Shown one piece after another: positions 46,783-59,548 of a stretch of DNA of 64,000 nucleotides; position 1 is the stretch's first letter, and each line of letters begins with the position of its first letter. The stretch is taken from NCBI RefSeq assembly GCF_002021815.1, contig NZ_CP019952.1, positions 217,001 to 281,000 on the forward strand. Direction: 5' to 3'. The notes below the pieces were generated by a model. It worked only from the letters and a program-made list of their open reading frames with translations, was not told the DNA's origin and did no database searches. Both the position numbers and the translations under genes were made by a program. Origin of the DNA: Pseudomonas parafulva. GTDB lineage: Bacteria; Pseudomonadota; Gammaproteobacteria; Pseudomonadales; Pseudomonadaceae.

Positions 46783-46792
46783 GGGGCATTGT

Positions 46793-47590
46793 ATGAGTCG
46801 GAAAACCTCGAATACCGTGATAGAGCGCTTGGCGCCCTGGGCGCTGCCGGTACTGCTGCTAGCCGCGTGGCAACTGGCGGTCAGCGCGGGCTGGCTGTCG
46901 ACCCGCATTCTGCCAGCGCCCAGCGCCGTGCTGTCAGCCGGCGTCGACCTGGTACGCAGCGGAGAAATCTGGACGCACCTGGCCATCAGCGGCTGGCGTG
47001 CCGGGCTGGGCTTTCTGATCGGTGGCAGCATCGGCCTGGTGCTGGGCTTCATCACGGGGCTGTCCAACTGGGGCGAGCGCCTGCTCGACAGTTCGGTGCA
47101 GATGATCCGTAACGTACCGCACCTGGCACTGATTCCGCTGGTGATCCTGTGGTTCGGTATTGATGAGTCGGCGAAGATCTTTCTGGTAGCGCTGGGCACG
47201 CTGTTCCCTATCTACCTGAACACCTACCACGGCATCCGCAACGTCGACCCAGCACTGGTCGAAATGGCCCGTAGCTACGGCTTGTCTGGTTTCAGCCTGT
47301 TCCGTCAGGTGATTCTGCCGGGTGCGCTGCCTTCGATTCTGGTGGGTGTGCGCTTTGCCCTGGGCTTCATGTGGCTGACCCTGATCGTTGCCGAAACCAT
47401 CTCGGCCAATGCCGGCATCGGTTACCTGGCCATGAACGCCCGTGAGTTCCTGCAAACCGATGTGGTGGTGCTGGCCATCGTCCTCTACGCCGTGCTGGGC
47501 AAGCTTGCAGACCTGGCCGCCCGCGGCCTTGAACGTATATGGCTGCGCTGGCACCCGGCCTATCAGGTGGCAAGGAAGGAGGCCGTATGA
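46793..47590 (+). CDS. ssuC: Aliphatic sulfonate ABC transporter permease
   Basis: 265 residues from the ATG at 46793, ten bases after the ssuD stop; the longer frame overlaps ssuD and is not used. Six membrane helices and the EAA-like loop [25 protein letters not shown]. It overlaps ssuB by four bases (ATGA). Confidence 0.93.
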   Translation: MSRKTSNTVIERLAPWALPVLLLAAWQLAVSAGWLSTRILPAPSAVLSAGVDLVRSGEIWTHLAISGWRAGLGFLIGGSIGLVLGFITGLSNWGERLLDSSVQMIRNVPHLALIPLVILWFGIDESAKIFLVALGTLFPIYLNTYHGIRNVDPALVEMARSYGLSGFSLFRQVILPGALPSILVGVRFALGFMWLTLIVAETISANAGIGYLAMNAREFLQTDVVVLAIVLYAVLGKLADLAARGLERIWLRWHPAYQVARKEAV

Positions 47591-48399
47591 CCATTCTGAA
47601 CGACTCGCCACAACGCCTGCTGCGCGGTATCCCGCTGGCTTCCAGCAGCCTGCGCAAGGCGTTTGGCCCTCGCGAAGTATTGAAGGGCCTCGACCTGAAC
47701 ATCCCGGCTGGCCAGTTCGTCGCCATCGTAGGGCGCAGCGGCTGCGGCAAAAGCACGCTGCTGCGCTTGCTGGCCGGGCTCGACCAGCCCACTGCCGGGC
47801 AGCTGCTGGCCGGTGCGGCGCCGCTGGAAGAGGCTCGAGAAGAAACCCGCTTGATGTTCCAAGACGCCCGCCTGTTACCGTGGAAAAGGGTCATCGATAA
47901 CGTTGGCCTGGGTCTCAAAGGAGACTGGCAGCCCCGTGCCTTGCAGGCACTGGAAGCGGTAGGCCTGGCCGATCGCGCCCATGAATGGCCTGCAGCGTTG
48001 TCCGGTGGGCAGAAGCAGCGCGTGGCCCTGGCCCGTGCGCTTATCCACCAGCCGCGCCTGCTGTTGCTTGATGAGCCGCTCGGCGCGCTGGATGCCCTGA
48101 CCCGCATCGAAATGCAGCAACTGATCGAGCGCCTGTGGCGCCAGCATGGCTTCACCGTGTTGCTGGTGACGCATGATGTGAGCGAGGCGGTCGCCGTGGC
48201 CGACCGGGTGATTCTGATCGAAGAAGGCGAGGTGGGCCTGGACCTTGCCGTCGACCTGCCTCGGCCCCGTGCACGTGGCTCCCATCGCCTGGCCGCGCTG
48301 GAAAGCGAGGTCCTGCAACGTGTTCTGTCGGCGCCGGGCACAGCCCCCGAACCTGACCCTGTAGCCCCTTTGCCCACGCAACTGCGCTGGGCGCTCTGA
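47587..48399 (+). CDS. ssuB: Aliphatic sulfonate ABC transporter ATP-binding protein
   Basis: 270 residues from the ATG at 47587, overlapping the ssuC stop. Walker [10 protein letters not shown]-loop [13 protein letters not shown], signature LSGGQKQR and Walker [14 protein letters not shown] are intact. An extra N-terminal segment of about 20 residues and a Pro-rich C-terminus are as in other Pseudomonas SsuB. Confidence 0.94.
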   Translation: MTILNDSPQRLLRGIPLASSSLRKAFGPREVLKGLDLNIPAGQFVAIVGRSGCGKSTLLRLLAGLDQPTAGQLLAGAAPLEEAREETRLMFQDARLLPWKRVIDNVGLGLKGDWQPRALQALEAVGLADRAHEWPAALSGGQKQRVALARALIHQPRLLLLDEPLGALDALTRIEMQQLIERLWRQHGFTVLLVTHDVSEAVAVADRVILIEEGEVGLDLAVDLPRPRARGSHRLAALESEVLQRVLSAPGTAPEPDPVAPLPTQLRWAL

Positions 48400-48430
48400 A
48401 CCCACTGAAGCCCTTAGAAGGAATTACCCC

Positions 48431-48646
48431 ATGACCATCAAAGCCATCAACGTTCGTAACCAGTTCAAAGGCACTGTGAAAGAAATTCTGGAAGGCCCGG
48501 TATTGTCGGAAATCGACGTGCAGACTGCTTCCGGTATCGTCACCTCGGTGATCACTACCCGCTCGGTGCGTGAACTGGAGCTGCAGGTTGGCAGCGAAGT
48601 GATCGCCTTCGTTAAATCCACCGAAGTGTCCATCGCCAAGCTGTAA
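48431..48646 (+). CDS. ssuF: Molybdopterin-binding-like (TOBE/Mop) protein SsuF
   Basis: 71 residues; a single Mop/TOBE domain (AINVRNQFKGTVKEILEGPVLSEIDVQTASGIVTSVITTRSV). The gene is the characteristic last gene of the Pseudomonas ssuEADCBF operon and was reported to be needed for sulfonate and sulfate ester use in P. putida. The biochemical role is not settled; molybdate or another oxyanion binding is the family guess. It begins 31 bases after ssuB. Confidence 0.92.
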   Translation: MTIKAINVRNQFKGTVKEILEGPVLSEIDVQTASGIVTSVITTRSVRELELQVGSEVIAFVKSTEVSIAKL

Positions 48647-48655
48647 GGCAAGTGG

Positions 48656-48682
48656 CACCCGGGCTGTCAGGCAGCCCGGGTG
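48656..48682. terminator. Strong hairpin between ssuF and the convergent toxin-like gene
   Basis: CACCCGGGCTG-TCAGG-CAGCCCGGGTG, an 11-bp perfect stem, ten bases after the ssuF stop. There is no T-run; probably terminates or protects both converging transcripts. Confidence 0.6.
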
Positions 48683-48694
48683 ATGGAGCATTTG

Positions 48695-51600
48695 TCAGTC
48701 AGCCGGGCGCAGGCTGCCGAACAGTTTGTTGGCCTGAGCCTCGGTCATGGCCGCGCGCCATGCCCCTTCCCCCAGGTCCCGTTCGCTGGCCAGTTTCAGG
48801 TGGCCTGCTTCAAGTCGAGTGAAGCCGCTTGAGGGTTTGTGCCGGAAGTGGAAGTGCGCATACCACAGCGGCTGCCCGCTGGCCCGATCCACTATGCGGT
48901 ATTCCTCAAGATACTCCACCGGGTTGCCTTTGCGGTCCCGTTTCGGGTTCAGCGTGCGCGACCAGCCAAGCTCTACCTCCTGCTGCTCCACCAGGTATTC
49001 CAGGTAAGCCACCGTCGGCTTACTGCTTGCTTTGCTCTGGGCTATGCGCAGTTGCCGGCCCAGGGCATGCATCTCTGCTGCAGCGGTGTCCAGTTGCTGG
49101 ATCAGCGCCAGGTGGCTGGCGTTTAACGAAGTACCCGCCTTGCGCCGGATGCTCTCGCCCAGAAAACGCAGCTGCTGGGCGTGGCCTTCGGCGATGTCTT
49201 CCAGGTCTACCGGGAGAGTTTGTGGTTTCCGATACTGGTGCAGCTTGGCCCGTTGCTGATCGATGGCGGCCAGACGGGCACTGGCGGTTTCAAGCAGCGA
49301 GGAGAGGGGGGGCGTCGGCATCTGGGGCTCGTTTGCTACCTGTTGCCATTTGCCGTTTTCGCTTTTGGCGTAAACGGTGTGCGGCTGTTCGGAATTGGGC
49401 TGGTTGATACGCATGCGCGCCTGGCCGCGCTCGACGAACTCGTTACCGATCAACGGTCCCTCCACCGTCTCGAACAAGCGTGGGCGGCTCGCGCCCTGCG
49501 GGGGGTGGTCGGTAGAAGGGCGGGCTGAGCTGGCCTTGGCGAGGTTGGCATCGATTTCGTCGATCAACTCCCGCATGAGTTGACGAAACGACAAGGTTTC
49601 TGCTGGTGCCAGCAAGTCCGTGAAGTTGTCTTCCCATGCCGTCAGGTGGTTCAGGTAGCGCACATAGCGGCTTCTGGCGTGGCTGAGGAACGTGCGTTCC
49701 TGGGCCCGGCTGAGGCGCGCTTGCGGCAGCTGAACCTGGCTGTACAGCGTGCTGCGCAGAGCAACCCCCTGTTCATGGAAGTGGGTCATGAAGGCCCCCA
49801 TATGCGGGTGTTCTACCGCGCTTGCCTCGAAAAGGGTGACCGACAGAATCGACGCCCTGACCACGCGGATGTTGCTCAGGTCCAGCACCAGGCCGGTCTG
49901 CTGGGCACGGGCCATGTATGTGCTCAGGGTATTGCCTTGCAAGGCCCTGCGCCGTACCTGATGGCTGGTTGCCAGGCGCTCGGCCTCCATCAGCGTCAGC
50001 ACCATCTCTCTATTTGCCGCCAACGTATTCTGGGTCAGGCGCTTGGCCACCGACGTGGGTACGGTAGATTCAGCTAATGCCTGAACGGCGCTGTACGCCA
50101 GCTTGATCTGGTCGGTGGCGAAGGTAAAGCGTGCTGAAACCAGGTGCATGTCCAGCACCGCCATTTCAACAATGTTTTCCTCGCACAGGGTCTTGAAGCG
50201 TACGTAATCTGCCCGAGCCAGCGTGGCACGTTGCTCCCGCAGGCGCGCCACGGCCTGCTCATTGAACGCGATGTTGCCCTGAACTTCTTCAGCCAGTTGC
50301 GTGCGTGCATTGACGTAGGCAGCTCGTTGCCCGTCAGTGGGCTGCGTACCTTCGGCCACAGCCTCCACTGCCGCGCGGTAGGCCGCCTGCTTCTGCGCCA
50401 AACGGGACCGGCAGCGTACGAGTTCGTCGTTGATGTCGTGTGCCAATTCCAGCCCTGTAAGGCGCCTGGGCTGGGCGCGCATTGCTCTGCGCCAATAGGC
50501 AACACCGTGATTGAGCAGTGTGGTGAGTGCACCGCCGCCTCCGCGCAGGGCGCTGTCCACCAGCAGGCCACTGAGGCGGCCAGGCGTTTCCCAAACACCG
50601 TGCTCGCTGAGGCGTACAGGTTGACGATAGCTGCGCATACCGTGGGGTTTCAGCCTCCAGGTCAGGTAAGCGGCGTCCCATTCAACCGCGTACCAGGCGG
50701 CATTGCGCGTGATGTATGTTTGCCGCGTTGCCGTATGCTCGAACACGCCAGCGCCCTGGGGAAGGCTGGAGCGCTTCATCGGGCCGATGGGCAGGTCCGT
50801 TTCATAGCCGCCGAAGGCACTGTGGGACGGTTGGGGTGTTCCGCTCACCTGCCGCAGGGGTTGCAGGCGCTGGCGTTGCTGGGCCAATAGCCGCGCTGTG
50901 ATAGCAGGCTTGCCAATAGCTGCACCCGTTGGGGCCATGGTCAGTACAGCATCGCTGAGCGACTGCAATAGGCTGACGAGGTGCATCAGGCCTTCTTCCA
51001 GGTTGCGTTGTTCGAAAGCAGTGACCGCAGCAGTAGCCGCCTGCCAGCCATCGAAAAGTGCAAGGCCGGTACCCACGCCTGGCAATACCCCCAGTACCAT
51101 TCGCAGCCCCATGAAGAAGTAATGGTCAAATACCTGTGGCGCAGCGAGGGCCACATCGGCCTGGCTGCGAGAGGTGTTACGATGGATGCGAATGAGCGCC
51201 CCCATGCCTTGACGAGCTTCATAGGTAGGCAAGGATTCGGGACGCGCAATGCCTATGCCGATAAACCCGTGAAATCCTGACTTCAGTGCGGCGTCGATGT
51301 ATCGCTCATGCTCATCCGGATCACCGCTCAAGGTTTGCTCAGCCAGGTAGCGGGCCATGGCTTTGTCCAAGGCCATGCTTTGCAGCGCTTGGCATGCCGC
51401 ATCGCTGTCTGAGTACTGGCTGACGACCTTGCCATTGGGCGCATCCGGCATATAGAGCAACACAGGGCTTGTCTGGCCCTGCACCAGCGCGATGCCGGAC
51501 AGAGCGACGTTGTCGCTCGAACCATCTGCTGCTACTCCTGGCTTCAACTCCAGCGAGTGGTAGGCAAGGGTCCTGGCTGCGCCTGCAGCCACCTGTTCGT

Positions 51601-54178
51601 TGTAAAACGTTTCAAGCATGCGTTGGCCGCTGGCATCCAGGCTGGCAGGGCGGCTTAGCAGCAGAAGCTTCAAGCGATGTTCGTAAGGCGCACGCAGGGT
51701 TTCCTGACGCCAAGCGACCTGCCAGGGCGTTTCGTGCTCCAAGCCCAGGTAGGCTTGAACGATGTGTGTCTCGAAGCGGCCCGCGGCATCCAGTTCGGTG
51801 ACCAGTGCGGCAATGCGCGCCGGCGTAAGCCGCGCGGCCAGGTAAGGGTTGGCAGGTTCGAACTTGACGGTGGCATTGCCCAGGCGCAAGCGGCGATGTT
51901 CATCGAGCGCCACCATGATGAATGTTTCAAGGGGCACATCGCTGCGGGCCGTGCTGAATATGGGCACATCCCGCGCTCCGGCACCACCGGCGGCCGATTG
52001 GCCCGTGACCACTTTGCTGATGGTGACACTGTCAGCGATGTCGAGGGTGATCTGCCCGGCATCCTGCACACCGAATTCGGTTTGCAAGTAGTCCTTGAGC
52101 AGTTGGCGGGCAAATTGGTCGCGCGGCTGCAGACTTAAAGCGAGAAGGCTTGCAGATGTGTGCAGTGACGCTTGCAGTGTTTCGATCTGGGCAGCCACTG
52201 CGGCGATCTGTTGTGCATCGAGATGGCTCAATCGGGGCAGGTTTTGTTGAAAATGGCTGCTGCGGTTTTTCTCGGCGAATCGCGCAAAGGCTGTCAACCT
52301 GGCGAGATGTTCACTGATGCACAGCCGCTGACGCGCTTGTTCGCATGACGTGTCGGCTGGCAGAGCCGCAGCGATGGCGTCAACGCAGTGCAACATGAAG
52401 TGCCCATCGACGGGCGGATGCTCGAATGCAAAGGTGGGCGTCTTGCTCAGCCTAGCGTGCAGCGGCACGCCATCGCTGGCGTGGGCCGCCTCCAGCAGTG
52501 CATCAGGCCATGCACCGTCGAGGGTAGCCAGCAGGCTGCGTTCAAGTGCCGGTTCGTCCGCGAACATCAGCAGCCCGCCACGTTGGCCTGGGCGGTACAG
52601 CAACAGGCTTGGGTCATGCGCTTGGCCTGTCTCGGCCGGCAGCTCACGCACTGTTATGTAACCGCTCAATACCCAGCGCTCACCGGCGTTGGTCACTGCC
52701 AAGGCGCGAACCTGTACAGGCCTTTGCAGGCTTGGCTCAGGCCTGTCCACAAGGTTTTCCACCCAGCCAAGATGGGTAGCTGTCAACTCGCCCAGCGTGT
52801 GTTGCAGCCGTGCTTCGGCCAGCAATGCCTTGCATAGCCCCTCTGCAATCTGTGTGCGCCTGGGGATGTCGCCGGCCGGCTGTTGCAGCATGGCGCTACT
52901 CACAGGCTCTGGCAGGGCGAGTAGGTAGGTGTCCAGCGTGCTCTTCAACAGGTCCTGCGCCGCCTGTTGTTCGCGCAACAGTGTCACTTTGGCCGAAGTC
53001 GGTGCAGTGTCGCCTTTCAGGTAACCCTCCAGCAGGGCTTCCTGCTGTTCGACAAGCTGCTGGCGCCAGGCGATGGGCAGGTGCTGCTCCAGGCAGGCGA
53101 AGTGTACCTCCTGCGCAGCCATGGCGGCGTCGTCAGCACATACCTGAGCGATTTGTTCCGTCAGGTTCTCGGGCAGAGCCCCTGCCACGATGGCGTTTCG
53201 CTTATTCTCCCATGCCTGCAGGTCTGTCCAGTCCAGTGGGTCAATGGCGTGGGTTTGGCACGCCTGCAGCAGGTGGTGGTCGATGAGGCCCTCTTGCTGC
53301 GCCAGCGTTTCTGCCATCAGAGCGCTGAATCCATCGCCGTGTAGCGGCGTGATGAGTACATTGTCGCTGCTGCCCAGGGTGATGGGCCATCGCGGGTCCG
53401 ACCAAAAGATATGACGGTTCTCGAATACCCAAGTGCGCAGGTGCTGCAGGTCATTGAAAGGCACAGTACAGGTCGTGAGTCCTGGGATGTACAGCAACCA
53501 GCCGGTGGCTTCTGGTTCGGGCTCTACAACTATCGCCGCAACACTATTAAGCGTTGGCGCGCCGGTGGGCTGCCATTGCAGTTGAGCAAAGCTTGGTGTG
53601 GCTCGCCTTGCAGTCAGCCAGGCAGTGATTTCCAGCTTTCCCAGTCCGTAAGCAATGTCCAGGCTGCGCTCGAAATGCTCGCGCAGCAGGGTGCTTGCGT
53701 GGCTTTGGCGTGATACGGCAGTACCCGGCATGCGGGCAGCCCAGTAACCATTGGTAGCCCGCAGCCTAGCGGTGCTTGCCAGCGGCCCAAGGTAACGTAT
53801 CCAGTCAGCGGCGTTCAGCTGAGCCTGAGCACTGCCCTGTGCAAAGCCCCACGTTGTCCAGCTGGCAAACGGGCGGGTGAACGCTGGGTTCGTCAGCAGG
53901 CGGGCTGCGAATGAAAGCAAGGTGATCTGCCTGGTCTCATCACGCAGCCCGCAATGGGTTGGGTCTATCCGTAACTGAGCCTGCAGCGTATCGAGCAATG
54001 TCTGACGCAGGCTGGGCGCCTGACCGAACAGTGCTCTGAGCTGCGTGGTGCAGGCTGTCAAGGCCGGCTGTGCGGCGACCAGCAAATTACCTTTGCCGGC
54101 CAGACGTTCGGGTACGGCGGTCAGGGACGAGGCGGAGAACGTCTTGATAAGTTCCGACTGGGCGGGAGTGGTGGGCAT
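48695..54178 (-). CDS. Giant DUF6543/dermonecrotic-toxin-like protein
   Basis: 1827 residues, the longest gene here, AGGA 7 bases before the ATG. It resembles the large Pseudomonas proteins annotated as 'dermonecrotic toxin domain' or DUF6543 proteins. There is no signal peptide and no RHS/YD, LRR or haemagglutinin repeat. About residues 1-970 are mixed alpha/beta. A hydrophobic stretch at about 1015-1050 (YFFMGLRMVLGVLPGVGTGLALF) could insert into membranes. A helical, charged region covers about 1150-1650, and a small C-terminal domain (about 1735-1827) contains PLWYAHFHFRHKPSSG. No catalytic motif or immunity gene is recognisable nearby. A toxin role is inference from the family. Confidence 0.7.
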   Translation of the reverse strand: MPTTPAQSELIKTFSASSLTAVPERLAGKGNLLVAAQPALTACTTQLRALFGQAPSLRQTLLDTLQAQLRIDPTHCGLRDETRQITLLSFAARLLTNPAFTRPFASWTTWGFAQGSAQAQLNAADWIRYLGPLASTARLRATNGYWAARMPGTAVSRQSHASTLLREHFERSLDIAYGLGKLEITAWLTARRATPSFAQLQWQPTGAPTLNSVAAIVVEPEPEATGWLLYIPGLTTCTVPFNDLQHLRTWVFENRHIFWSDPRWPITLGSSDNVLITPLHGDGFSALMAETLAQQEGLIDHHLLQACQTHAIDPLDWTDLQAWENKRNAIVAGALPENLTEQIAQVCADDAAMAAQEVHFACLEQHLPIAWRQQLVEQQEALLEGYLKGDTAPTSAKVTLLREQQAAQDLLKSTLDTYLLALPEPVSSAMLQQPAGDIPRRTQIAEGLCKALLAEARLQHTLGELTATHLGWVENLVDRPEPSLQRPVQVRALAVTNAGERWVLSGYITVRELPAETGQAHDPSLLLYRPGQRGGLLMFADEPALERSLLATLDGAWPDALLEAAHASDGVPLHARLSKTPTFAFEHPPVDGHFMLHCVDAIAAALPADTSCEQARQRLCISEHLARLTAFARFAEKNRSSHFQQNLPRLSHLDAQQIAAVAAQIETLQASLHTSASLLALSLQPRDQFARQLLKDYLQTEFGVQDAGQITLDIADSVTISKVVTGQSAAGGAGARDVPIFSTARSDVPLETFIMVALDEHRRLRLGNATVKFEPANPYLAARLTPARIAALVTELDAAGRFETHIVQAYLGLEHETPWQVAWRQETLRAPYEHRLKLLLLSRPASLDASGQRMLETFYNEQVAAGAARTLAYHSLELKPGVAADGSSDNVALSGIALVQGQTSPVLLYMPDAPNGKVVSQYSDSDAACQALQSMALDKAMARYLAEQTLSGDPDEHERYIDAALKSGFHGFIGIGIARPESLPTYEARQGMGALIRIHRNTSRSQADVALAAPQVFDHYFFMGLRMVLGVLPGVGTGLALFDGWQAATAAVTAFEQRNLEEGLMHLVSLLQSLSDAVLTMAPTGAAIGKPAITARLLAQQRQRLQPLRQVSGTPQPSHSAFGGYETDLPIGPMKRSSLPQGAGVFEHTATRQTYITRNAAWYAVEWDAAYLTWRLKPHGMRSYRQPVRLSEHGVWETPGRLSGLLVDSALRGGGGALTTLLNHGVAYWRRAMRAQPRRLTGLELAHDINDELVRCRSRLAQKQAAYRAAVEAVAEGTQPTDGQRAAYVNARTQLAEEVQGNIAFNEQAVARLREQRATLARADYVRFKTLCEENIVEMAVLDMHLVSARFTFATDQIKLAYSAVQALAESTVPTSVAKRLTQNTLAANREMVLTLMEAERLATSHQVRRRALQGNTLSTYMARAQQTGLVLDLSNIRVVRASILSVTLFEASAVEHPHMGAFMTHFHEQGVALRSTLYSQVQLPQARLSRAQERTFLSHARSRYVRYLNHLTAWEDNFTDLLAPAETLSFRQLMRELIDEIDANLAKASSARPSTDHPPQGASRPRLFETVEGPLIGNEFVERGQARMRINQPNSEQPHTVYAKSENGKWQQVANEPQMPTPPLSSLLETASARLAAIDQQRAKLHQYRKPQTLPVDLEDIAEGHAQQLRFLGESIRRKAGTSLNASHLALIQQLDTAAAEMHALGRQLRIAQSKASSKPTVAYLEYLVEQQEVELGWSRTLNPKRDRKGNPVEYLEEYRIVDRASGQPLWYAHFHFRHKPSSGFTRLEAGHLKLASERDLGEGAWRAAMTEAQANKLFGSLRPAD

Positions 54179-54257
54179 GGTGATGTCCTAATGGGTCGGC
54201 ATGTGGTGCCCCCATTGAAAGCATCGCGATGGTTCAGCCGGTGGTAGATGTATAGGT

Positions 54258-54893
54258 TCAGCTCGCCTTGCGCGGTGGCAGGAAGGGCGGCAGATAGAGG
54301 GACATATAGGCTTCGAACACACGCATGCCTTCTTCGGCCATGCGTGGGGTGATCTGGTCGAACAACTGCATCGACCGGGCATAGACCCGGTCGCTCAGCT
54401 CCATGGCCAGGGCGAACACGTGTACATCGTCTGGCAGGCTCGGCAACTGGAAGTGCCGGTCGAACAGGCGGTGCATCAGTTCGCCCAGTTCCATATCGTG
54501 TCGGCGGTCGGCCTGCACCACTTCACTGAGCCCATGCTGGGCCAGAATCAGCTGCCTGGCCGCGGCGTCCTGATGATAGATGTCCAGCATGCGCTGTTCG
54601 ATCAGCCGGGACAGCTGGTGCCAAGTGGTGAGCGCGCTGCTATCGATGGGCGCGCTGAGGGCTTCGCGAAATGCCCGGTGAACGTCAGCAGTCAGGGCTT
54701 CGAGCAGCGCAGGCACGCTGGCGAAGAAGTGGTAGACCGACGACGGCGGGATTTGCGCGCGCTCGGCCACGCTGTAGATCGACAGGCCAGCCACCCCGCC
54801 CTCTGCCAGGAGCTCGCGGGCAGCTGCCAGGATCGCTTCGATCCGGGCCTGGCTGCTGGCGCGTGGCTTGCGCGCTGAGGTGTTGCGGGTCAT
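54258..54893 (-). CDS. TetR family transcriptional regulator
   Basis: 211 residues. N-terminal helix-turn-helix at about 14-62 (ARIEAILAAARELLAEGG, then LSIYSVAERAQIPPSSVYHFF). The C-terminal ligand domain is helical and of unknown specificity. The ATG overlaps the gshA stop in the form TGATG, so translation is probably coupled to gshA. The product could regulate gshA or respond to a related stress signal, but no operator was identified. Confidence 0.9.
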   Translation of the reverse strand: MTRNTSARKPRASSQARIEAILAAARELLAEGGVAGLSIYSVAERAQIPPSSVYHFFASVPALLEALTADVHRAFREALSAPIDSSALTTWHQLSRLIEQRMLDIYHQDAAARQLILAQHGLSEVVQADRRHDMELGELMHRLFDRHFQLPSLPDDVHVFALAMELSDRVYARSMQLFDQITPRMAEEGMRVFEAYMSLYLPPFLPPRKAS

Positions 54894-56470
54894 CAGTTGC
54901 TGATTGCCAGGATACTGGCCTGGTAGGCGCCCACGAAGGTGTCGAACTCGCCCACTTCTTCCTGTTCCATCTGGGATTGCTTGGCCAGGGACTCGCGCGC
55001 CTGTGTTTCGAAGGCCTGCTGCTGGTCGGGGCTCAGGGGCTGCTCGCGCAGTGTCTGGGCGTGGAGACGACTTTGCCGCAGCGAGAACGCGATGAAACTC
55101 TCGTCATGCTCGGTCATGCGCGCCAACACCTGGGCCGATGGGGTCAGCTCAGGGTCGTCGACTTTCGCCTGCTGGGCTTGCAGGGCCTGCACGTGATCAT
55201 CTCCGCCCTGGGCCTGGTCGAGCAGGTTGGCCAATTGACCGATCTGAGCAATCAACTCGCTGGCCCAGTCTTTGAGAGGTACAGGCTGCCCATCACGCTG
55301 CAACTTCAGGCCTGGACGCCGGCCTTCTTTGACCACGCTCAGGAAATTGCTGGTGCACTGGCTGCATTCGTTGTTGTTGAGCTGCGGGCTGTCGTCCAGC
55401 GCGCAGAACAGCAGAAACGCATCGAGAAAGCGTGCCTCGGTGAGGTCGATGCCCACCGGCAGGAGCGGGTTGATGTCCAGGCAGCGCACCTCCACGTACT
55501 GCACCCCGCGCGAGGTAAGCGCCTGGATTGGGCGCTCGCCTGAGTAGGTCACCCGCTTGGGACGGATGTTGGAGTAGTACTCGTTCTCGATTTGCAGAAT
55601 GTTGGTGTTCAGCTGTACCCACTCGCCATCGACATGGGTGCCAACCTCCACATAGGGTGGGTACGGCGTGCCCACCGCCTTGCGCAGGCTGTCGGTATAG
55701 CTGGCCAGGTTGTTGTAGCAGGGCGTCAGGCCCGCCTGGGCATTGCTCTGGTAGCCCAGGTCGCTCATGCGCAGGCTAGTGGCGTAGGGCAGGTAGAGGG
55801 TTTCGCCATCGAGCTCTTCGAGCTGATGGGCGCGACCCCGCAGAAAGCCCTTGTCCAAGGCGGGCGAGGCGCCGAACAGGTACATGAGCAGCCAGCTGTA
55901 GCGACGGAAATTGCGGATCAAGGCAATGTAGGCGGCCGATTGGTAATCCCGTTCGTTCTCAGTGCTGCCTTCGGCTTCGCGCAGCAATGGCCACAGGGCC
56001 TCGGGCAGCGAGAAGTTGTAATGGATGCCGGCGATGCACTGCATGGTGCGGCCGTAGCGCAGGGCCAGGCCCTTGCGATAGACATGCTTGAGCTTGCCGA
56101 TGTTGGAGGTGCCGTACTCGGCGATGGGGATATCTTCTTCAGCCGGCAGCGAACACGGCATCGACGGGCTCCACAGGTACTCATCGCTAAGCTTGGTATA
56201 GACGAACCTGTGAATCTGCTCGAGGTTTTCCAGCACCGCAGCGGCGTCAGGCAGCGCGGGGGTGATGAATTCAAGCAGTGATTCGGAATAATCGGTGGTG
56301 ATCTGTTCGTTGGTCAGCGCCGCGCCTAGTGCTTCAGGGTGCGGTGTCTGGGCCAGACGGCCACTGTCTGTCACGCGCAGGCATTCGCGCTCAATGCCGT
56401 GCAGACACTGCTTGAGCAAGGGGAGATTGGCGCCGAGCAAGCTCAGGCGGCGGTTGAGGAGTGTGCTCAA
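54893..56470 (-). CDS. gshA: Glutamate-cysteine ligase
   Basis: 525 residues when started at the TTG at 56468-56470 ([13 protein letters not shown]), which has AAGGA exactly 7 bases upstream. The frame also has a GTG at 56485, but that start would place the AAGGA inside the coding sequence, and homologues as I recall them begin near the TTG. Proteobacterial GshA type: [13 protein letters not shown] (ATP/Mg site), [15 protein letters not shown], [19 protein letters not shown] segment, [17 protein letters not shown]. It makes gamma-glutamylcysteine, the first step of glutathione synthesis, linking cysteine supply to redox protection. Confidence 0.93.
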   Translation of the reverse strand: MSTLLNRRLSLLGANLPLLKQCLHGIERECLRVTDSGRLAQTPHPEALGAALTNEQITTDYSESLLEFITPALPDAAAVLENLEQIHRFVYTKLSDEYLWSPSMPCSLPAEEDIPIAEYGTSNIGKLKHVYRKGLALRYGRTMQCIAGIHYNFSLPEALWPLLREAEGSTENERDYQSAAYIALIRNFRRYSWLLMYLFGASPALDKGFLRGRAHQLEELDGETLYLPYATSLRMSDLGYQSNAQAGLTPCYNNLASYTDSLRKAVGTPYPPYVEVGTHVDGEWVQLNTNILQIENEYYSNIRPKRVTYSGERPIQALTSRGVQYVEVRCLDINPLLPVGIDLTEARFLDAFLLFCALDDSPQLNNNECSQCTSNFLSVVKEGRRPGLKLQRDGQPVPLKDWASELIAQIGQLANLLDQAQGGDDHVQALQAQQAKVDDPELTPSAQVLARMTEHDESFIAFSLRQSRLHAQTLREQPLSPDQQQAFETQARESLAKQSQMEQEEVGEFDTFVGAYQASILAISN

Positions 56471-56624
56471 GATGTATTCCTTCACGCGTCAGTCGCCCCA
56501 ATATGGGGGTAGAGAGGACGGTCTACAAGGGTAGGTGGAAGGGAACGGGCGTTGTCGCCTGGTTTACCGCGGCCCCAGCAGTGCGCGCGCACTGCCGAAA
56601 TTACCGCAGATAGTGCTTTGTGAG

Positions 56625-57007
56625 CTAGAGAGCGACGAAGGTTCCTTGCGCCTTGGCCACCAGCTTGTCGCCCTGAACTACGTCAGCGTCGACCACCAGC
56701 GTGCGCTTCCCTGCGTGCAATACCCGAGCGGTGCATAGCACCTCGCCATCGCTGACGGCGCGCAGGTAGTTGATCTTGCATTCGAGGGTGACGCTCTGCT
56801 GCTCGAAGCCGTGGCTGGACGAGCAGGCCAGCCCCATGGCGATGTCCACCAGGCTGAAGATCGCCCCGCCATGAAGCTTCTGGCCCCGGTTGCGCAGGTG
56901 CGGCGCCACCGCCAGGCTTACCTCGGCAACGCCCGCTTCCAGGCGTTGCAGGCTGCAGCCCAGCAGTTGGCTGAAGGCGCTTTGTACGTACTCCGGCGCC
57001 ACGTCCA

Positions 57008-57011
<4 letters not shown>
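56625..57011 (-). CDS. PaaI/YiiD-type hotdog-fold thioesterase
   Basis: 128 residues, a single hotdog domain. The acyl-CoA thioesterase signature is [23 protein letters not shown] (HGG-x-x-F-x-L-x-D), with strands [13 protein letters not shown] and [24 protein letters not shown]. Predicted to hydrolyse an acyl-CoA or aryl-CoA; substrate unknown. It overlaps the tex stop by four bases (ATGA), so it is translated with tex. Confidence 0.88.
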
Positions 57012-59332
<2,321 letters not shown>

Positions 59333-59548
59333 GTAAACCACCTGACGTTCTTGAATACGGAGTCGCCGGTGGGCCTTTCGCCCGGCGGCGCTGGATGAAA
59401 GCGGCGCATTATACCCATCGCAAACGGCTTGCGGTGATGGCCTGGCGCCAGTTGGAAGTGGCGTCCCGGGAAAAATCTGCTAACAATGCTCACGGCACGC
59501 GTTGCAGCGGCTACGCCATAATGCGCAGCGATACCAGAGGAGTAATTC

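Noticed and set aside
48695..54178. Polymorphic toxin with immunity gene (Rhs or CDI type)
   Set aside because: No YD/Rhs or filamentous haemagglutinin repeats, no secretion signal and no small convergent or downstream immunity-type gene; the next gene is a TetR-gshA pair on the other side.
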